A DNA stretch of 64,000 nucleotides from Nelumbo lutea (taxonomy: Eukaryota; Streptophyta; Magnoliopsida; Proteales; Nelumbonaceae), in the NCBI GenBank assembly GCA_022828595.1, contig JAKGHH010000008.1, forward strand, positions 24,606,378-24,670,377, read 5' to 3'. Below, in pieces: positions 43,691-64,000 of the stretch. Numbering within the stretch: the first letter of the stretch is position 1; each line of letters begins with the position of its first letter. The notes under the pieces are model-generated. The model was not told the origin of the DNA and ran no database searches. It saw only the letters and a list, made by a program, of their open reading frames with translations. The translations under genes and the position numbers were made by a program.

Positions 43691-46600
43691 GATTTTTTTT
43701 GGTAATTCAAAATTTTTATTGCATGTTACATCAAAATTTCAACCAATGAGATAAAAAATGTAACATGATCCGCTAACTTTTCATTGATTCTATTTCACAA
43801 GATGTATTTTAGAATTTCACGTGATATATATCTATATAAAACTGATACTTGATTATATAATGTTAATTTATATCTCTAGTCTTTGTTTGCATAATGCATA
43901 GCACGTGCCCTTATACTGACTGGTTTGTTTATATTTGAGTAATTAATGCTATAGCAATTTCCATAAAATACACCATAGTTTTTGCCGTAAAAACAATGCT
44001 GTATAGTTAATAATAAATATTTCAATCTGGCTTGAAAACACAAATATTTCAAATTGCTGCAATTTCTACTATACAATCCAAATTATTTTCATAATCAACT
44101 TATAAGGGATAATCAGCATTACATCTAAAGATGTTGCATAAGCACTATATATAATATAATTATAAATTCAGTCAAATAAATAATAAGAAGTGGAGACAAA
44201 AAAACAAACCTTTCTTAGATGACGTTTTCTAAAATAGAATCTTGAAACCAAGGATATTCTTTATAGCCCTCCCTAGAATGTATGAACCAGTCAGAAGAAA
44301 TTTGATTATATTCTCAAGGCCACTTACTACTAATCACAATCCTTCTTATGTTGAAAAACTCTATTAGATTTTTTTTTTTTTAATTATCCCACTCACTTGC
44401 TTGGTTGAAGAACCATCTAATCTTGTTGGATTTTTGGTATAGCAGTTCTTTTTTGGAAAGTGGTTTTATATTTTTTTTCATCATGTGCTTAAATGTCATT
44501 GAATTTTGGGAATTTTCATTTTTGGAGAATGCGATTGACTTATGAAAAATATTGGGTAGATTAATTTTGGCCAAATTTTAGGAATTTTTTCTCATTAATT
44601 TTTTCCAAAATATTCAAAAAAATAAAATATTTTAAAATACTATAAAATATTAATAAAATAGTTATAATTTAGCACAAATAAAAAATCCAAATTTTGAAAA
44701 AAAAAAGTTATCACGGACTCACGGATAAAGGGTCCAAAATTTTCAAAATTTAAGACCTTGCTTTCCATTTGTTTCTGTAATTAGATAATTATCCTTGAAG
44801 ATGGATTCCATTCCTTCCTTCTTTGCTGTTATTTGTTTATTTGTTTGTTTATCTAAGGCCATGACTCTACTTAGTGCCAATTATAACTCAGCATAGTTAG
44901 GGTTTGAATGCAGATAGTTGATTCAACCAAGTTAATAGTGGACCATTAGGTTGTTTAAAAGAGTGTCTCCTCAGCTTAAACGTAGAACAGCCCACAGCTT
45001 GATAGGAATTTTTTTTTTTTTTAACATTTCCAAAAGTGTAATAATAATGTGGGGAATGTTCCCACAGCTTGGCGGGAGTATTATTTATGTTACAAACACA
45101 AAGGGAGAGAGAGAGAGGTCTTTAAACTTAAAATTGACCAAGACCTCGAGTTGAGTAATGTTCATACTTTTCAACCCAACCCAATTTTTTTAGTTGGGTT
45201 TGGATTAACCTGACCCAAGTTGCACCTCCTAATGTCAGCCCTTACTTTTTAATCAATCATTTGGTGATTGGCCCAAAGCTTTGCCTAAACTTTTGTGCCA
45301 ATTTGTAGAGTTCAGACAGTATACTCAGCATAGACATTCTCACTCTTCATCACTCTTTCCAGAATTCACAATTTGGAGAGTGAATGTGACTAGGGATTCT
45401 GTTAAACTAATTAAGTCTCAATTAATCCAAGCTACTTGCAATTGGTCCACTGAATGCTACTTTTCGATTTCTCTTGCATAAAGCATGTTTAGTATATATT
45501 GTGCTGTTGCATAAGTGTTACAGATCTGGTTCTCCATCACATAAGTTTTACATAGATGTTTTGACTTTATCAAACCAAAATCTTGTTTGGTTAGATTGAT
45601 CACGTACAAACGGGGAGGGGTAACTAAACCGTAAAAGTTACTTTAATAAAGATCATTTGATTTTTTTCCTCTAGAGAGAATTTCCATTTTGTATATCATA
45701 CATGGCCCCTAATGGCTAATGGTACTTAATTGAAGTGATGTATTATAAAAAACAATAAACCATTATACACTGTAAATGGTGCAAAACACTCCAATTCCCC
45801 TAATGGTGATGAATTGATGATAAATGACAATAAACCATTGTACATTTTAAATGGTGCAAAATACTCCAATCTCTCAATTTTTAATATATCAAGTATAAAT
45901 ACAACACTTGTGCTGCAACACCAAATGTCTGATATAGGGCGTATTGTATCGATATTCGTATTAGACAATCCTCGATACACTACAACTGGCATTGTATTGT
46001 GCGCATCGGTACACATAGAAACTGCACAATGCAGCTAGTGTGATTCAAACCATGGTTTAATTAATCAGATACTAAGCACTAAGCATCTAAACCACTAAGC
46101 CACCCATTAATTTGCAATAAAAAATGAAATAAACTAATTTTATTATTTTTATTTAAGATGCAATCAAAAGAAATGCCATATTAAAAATAAATATGTTCAA
46201 AGATTAATATTAAAAATTAATGTTTATAATTATAAATGAAATAAAAATGCTACTAATTTTATATTTATATCAAAGATTGATTTTCTATTCTCAATAAATT
46301 TATACAAATAAAAATATTAATAACAGAATAATTATTTTAGTACTTAAAATCCATACATTTGTACATATTTATTATTAATTGATATTTTAATTTACACTAG
46401 ATAATGGCATATTTGTTATTTATAAAAATAAAAATTTCAAGCATAAATATTAAATCGTATCTATCAAATCCACTAATTTAAATTTATATCAAAAATAATT
46501 TCTCATTTTAGAAAAAAAATATTGAAATAAAAATGTTAATAATGGAATAATTATTTTATTAATTAAAAATTATGAATTTGCATATGATATCTATTTTAAA

Positions 46601-47693
46601 AATGTTAATATATAGATATGAAGTATTTTAAATTAAGATTATATATTTTAAAATTTTCAATTGATATTTTAATTTTCATTTTATAATAAAATATCTATTA
46701 TTTAAAAAAATAAATATATTATTTATCAAACATTTCAAAATTTAATATTTAATTGACTTTGTTAATGTTGAAAAGTAAAAATAGTAAAATAGAAAATAAT
46801 TGATATAGTAATTAAAATATAATAATCGAATATGTTTTGTGTCTTGGACTTAAATAGAATATAACATATTAATGGTTTATGCATGTGTTATTTTGTAAAG
46901 ATCTATATATACGAGTCTTGGATTCTTAATTGATGGATTGTCAATATGATATCTATGCATCCCATTATATTAATTGTAATATATTTTTAATATATACTAT
47001 TAAAATATACATTTTTTATGTATTCATATCTTATTTGTGGTTATTTTGACCTTAAAACTAATGTACGTGAAGTATTTATGAAATTTGTATATATTTTCCT
47101 AGCATATTCATGTATTTTCATATATTTCGTTCGTATCTATGCATTTCCAAAGCATATCCATATCCATATCCATATCCAAGTCTGATACAATACCCAATAC
47201 TAATACTTTAATCCTTGTCCATAAGTGCCTTGCCCCACTATTTTCATGCAAAAAACCCCTTTTGACCTCAAATTGTAATTTTTAATATTTTTTATAAATA
47301 AAAAAATTAAAAATTGAATTAAAAATATATATTTAATTTACAATAATACATGTAACATATCTAAAACATATTTATACATTATTTATTGCTAAAATAAATA
47401 TTTATACACATTTATATACATACATACACACATAAGCTGACATGGCATGGTCTGAACTGTTTGACCCAACCAATCAAACCGATGACCTATGACCCAGAGC
47501 AAAAAACGACTCAACCTCCAGATAGGTTTTTAAAACATTGTTTACAAGGATGATGTTTGGCATTCTAACACCATCTGCTAACTCTACAAAACATGCCAAA
47601 TTTTTCAATACTTTTTTTCTTAAAAAGTGTTAAAATATTAATTAGTTTAACATGTTATATTTTTTTTACTTCATCTCAGTTTTGGAGAGCACA

Positions 47694-47698
<5 letters not shown>

Positions 47699-47730
<32 letters not shown>
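47699..47730. repeat. (TA)n microsatellite
   Basis: An uninterrupted TA run of about 16 units. Confidence 0.95.
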
Positions 47731-47731
<1 letters not shown>

Positions 47732-47820
47732 TTTCTCCTTTTTTTGAATTTTATATTTTTTATTCCATATCATTTTTAAAGAACCAATGAGACGCTCTCC
47801 TTCCTAATAAAAAATTATCT

Positions 47821-47824
<4 letters not shown>

Positions 47825-47870
<46 letters not shown>
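47825..47870. repeat. (TC)23 microsatellite
   Basis: An uninterrupted TC run, the longest perfect dinucleotide repeat in the window. Confidence 0.95.
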
Positions 47871-47872
<2 letters not shown>

Positions 47873-49863
47873 ATACATACCCAACAATCTCCTCTCCTAA
47901 AATTTATCCTAAACTACATCCCCTACATTTTCCTAAATCATCTCCAACTCCTTAACCTAGCCAACCAAATCGACATGGCCAAGTTAAGGAGTTGGTTACC
48001 CAAAACCTACTAACCATTAGTTAAAACCAACTAAATCAGATTATATTGGTTTGAATTGATTTTTGTTTTGCTCAACTGGTTTAAAAGATTAAATTGAAAG
48101 CTTAATTTTAAATTTTAAAAATTGCATTAACATTATTAATAAATAAATTTATAATATAAAATATTTGAGACTAAGAAATATGGGAATTTCTCCACTTTTC
48201 CATATTAAAAAGTTATATTTAAAATATAAAATATTAATATATGTATCTGCAATTGGGTCATTTGATTTTGATCAATTTACAAATGGCCACAACAAAACTA
48301 ATCCAATTTCAACAAAAAATATTATAAACTGAGCAATTCAGGTCGAGCTAGCCGGGTTGGTTGGTTTCATCAGTTTGATGAACAAGCTTAACTGAAATAA
48401 ATTATTGTTATTTTTGTATAGTAAAAAAGTTATTAAAAGTATTATAAAATATAAATAATTAATAATTATTTAAAATTTTAAAAATATAAAACAATTATAT
48501 ACTCTTATGTGTTTTATTGTTTAGCTTTCCTTAACAAATGTCATGCATCAAACAAATCCCTGCTAGTACAAATATATAGAATGCAAAACCTTATATTTTA
48601 TATGTATTTATACTTTACTCTTTTCAACCTTGTATTTTGTATGTTTTTACACATACAAATATATAGAGTGCAAAACCTTTTATTTGTACTCTTTCCAACC
48701 TGAGACTTCGGAACATTCTGCTTCAAATTATTACAACTTAAAAAGGCGACATAATAACACGCAATTTTCTGCTTTTCCAATATACCACATCATAACTCCC
48801 CCCCACCCCCACGAAATTGAAATGAGTTTGTTTGTTGTATTGAACTATTGATGTTTGTACGTTAACAGGCATATAGAGTCATAGACAACACGATATTTGC
48901 CAAACCACTTATTGATTAATCATTTTAACTTAACACATCAGCAAAATAATCACAATGAAGCTAAACACCACCTCAAACAAAACATTAGACATCCAAGTCA
49001 GCGCTGTAGCCTGTAGAAAAATTTTTGATACCAGGTAAAGAATCGTTTTTTGTAGAAACTAAAATGTTTCTAACAGCAGCAATGTCAAAACCAGTAAACC
49101 AGTCAAACTGCCAATCAGATCAACCAATTTTGTGATTTTAGTTGCTATTAATTATATATAACAAGACAAACATCAATATTACAAGTATGGTATAAACTAA
49201 AGTTTAATGCACGTTGTAATCCCTTTCCGATTGATATTAGTAAACATTCACATATCTTTACTACATAATGCCAATACTTGGCGTACATTCAGACCACCAG
49301 AAAGTTGCCCAATAGTTTTCTCATCTAGTCGTGAAAGATCATGAGCAGATGAGCTCCCGACCAAAGATCAACAGTAATAGGCAGCATCAATAAAAATAGT
49401 TGCCCAATAGTTGCATGCTCAAAATTTCACTATATTTCAGTCAAGCTAGTTTATAAATCAAGTTGATTGGTTGTCCATGGAACTGCCAAATTTAGCCATT
49501 TGATTTTACAAGGCTGGTGAAATACACCCATAACACCCCAACCTTGTCTCACCTCAATCAGGTCAAACCTACCTCAAGTTCATAATTACAATGAGCAAAC
49601 AGATGAAGTAACTATACAACCATATCAGAACGAGGTTGGTCAGACAGATTTTTATCATCGAAGTACGGTAAAAAACATTCAGTTGCTTTACTAATTTACA
49701 AGGTTAGACCAATCTCCCCCAACGAGATGGTTGAACAGAAGGAGAAAGAATCGGGTTCTCACTGACAGGAATAGAGAATTGAACATGACTTAATTTTCAT
49801 CATGCTGGCCTCCAGTTGGCAGAAAACTTAGCCACAGTATTGCATCTAGTGTAACAGAGGTTT

Positions 49864-63486
<13,623 letters not shown>

Positions 63487-63489
63487 CTG

Positions 63490-64000
63490 CCCAGTCAAAA
63501 AAAAGGCAGCAAAAAATGTAAGATAAAGCCAACAAAAAAAATCATACACAATTGCCTTGCCACAAGCAACAGAATCTTGTTCACAAAGGAGCATTATTAG
63601 ATGCCTAAAATCAATCCTACTAAACACATGTTTTGAGGAAAATCTGATAATGTCTTGAATATCCGTCACTTCAACTGAGGATAGCTTAAAGTAGTCTGAC
63701 CATATGACTCAAATCAACACTGTGGCAGACAGGGGATAAGTGTTTGAGGGCATTGCGATATTATGGGCTCATTACTGAACTCATTTATTTGGTGGTTACC
63801 CAGCAAGATATTACCTTCCTTGTAAGTGTTTCAAGTCAATTCATGTATTTTCCTAGACAGCCATACAGGGATGCACATACAGGGATGCAGTTATTCATAT
63901 CCTACAGTATCTCAGGGTAAGACCGTAACAAGATGACTGTATGAGCAAAACAAACATCAGGCAAGAAACAATACTGAAAATTTGCCAACTGCTTATTAAG
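63490..64000. other. AUG3 intron sequence at the right edge
   Basis: No segment matches the AUG3 part that should come next upstream (coiled-coil residues before RKHSELM). Phase requires the previous exon to end with two bases of an Arg codon. It must lie beyond the edge. Confidence 0.55.

Larger units (their letters stand above)
43700..49860. other. Gene-free AT-rich intergenic region
   Basis: Between the APO promoter and the AUG3 3' end I see no supported gene. 46080-47400 is very AT-rich and may be decayed repeat. 45930-46060 and 47150-47215 carry GTATCGATA / GATACAATACC words related to the hAT-type MITE termini at 8780-9011. 48060-48480 resembles the AAACCGA/GGTTTGA repeats. The last few hundred bases before 49864 are probably the AUG3 3' UTR. 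Short frames here are translations of repeats. Confidence 0.5.

Noticed and set aside
63900..64000. Right-edge minus frame LNKQLANFQ as an AUG3 exon
   Set aside because: It does not match the expected coiled-coil part and lacks phase support.

Overview
This is nuclear DNA from a flowering plant, probably a eudicot or another woody angiosperm with long introns. The evidence is spliced genes with GT-AG introns, plant-only gene families (phytocyanin, PLS-class PPR, APO, plant augmin subunit 3), Copia/L1/RTE retroelement debris, Au-type SINEs and many MITEs. Nothing here is bacterial or viral. The sequence is AT-rich and most of it is repeats.

Layout. 1-17 kb is gene-poor. It holds MITEs (243-520, 8780-9011, 9981-10508), members of a hAT-type MITE family (about 2.25 and 5.95 kb), a decayed LINE ORF1 on the minus strand (4.25-5.3 kb), and two weak gene candidates: one exon near 12.14-12.24 kb and a possible 39-residue spliced microprotein at 14.47 kb. 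17-21 kb is a compact gene cluster: a two-exon phytocyanin-like gene (+, 17112-17742) and two small single-exon membrane-protein genes of unknown function (-, 19224-19526 and 20556-20918). 21-28.5 kb is repeats: a roughly 236-bp tandem array, a MITE with long terminal repeats, a receptor-kinase gene fragment and a decayed hAT-like element. A PLS-class PPR gene (+) lies at 28.6-30.4 kb, and part of its possible 5' extension lies in a SINE remnant.

32.1-42.6 kb is one minus-strand gene for a chloroplast APO protein (APO1/APO2 class). Two 3' exons were read directly. A third, transit-peptide exon lies 8.7 kb upstream and joins in phase. Its first intron has collected an RTE LINE, an internally deleted Copia element with both LTRs, and L1 fragments. 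43-49.8 kb is AT-rich with no gene seen. 49.86-63.49 kb holds the 3' half of AUGMIN subunit 3 (AUG3/HAUS3, minus strand): nine exons encoding about the last 296 residues, with the 5' half beyond the right edge. Its introns carry a tandem duplication split by a hAT MITE, a TIR element with GA-rich subrepeats, LINE 3' ends, a scrambled partial triplication and an Au SINE.

The genes belong to unrelated pathways: microtubule branching (AUG3), photosystem I/organelle RNA work (APO), organelle RNA editing or processing (PPR), and cell-surface glycoprotein (phytocyanin). I see no operon-like logic and no convincing novel multi-gene system. The most original observations are the two small-gene candidates, the SINE-derived 5' end of the PPR reading frame, and the layered insertions that order past events in the APO and AUG3 introns.
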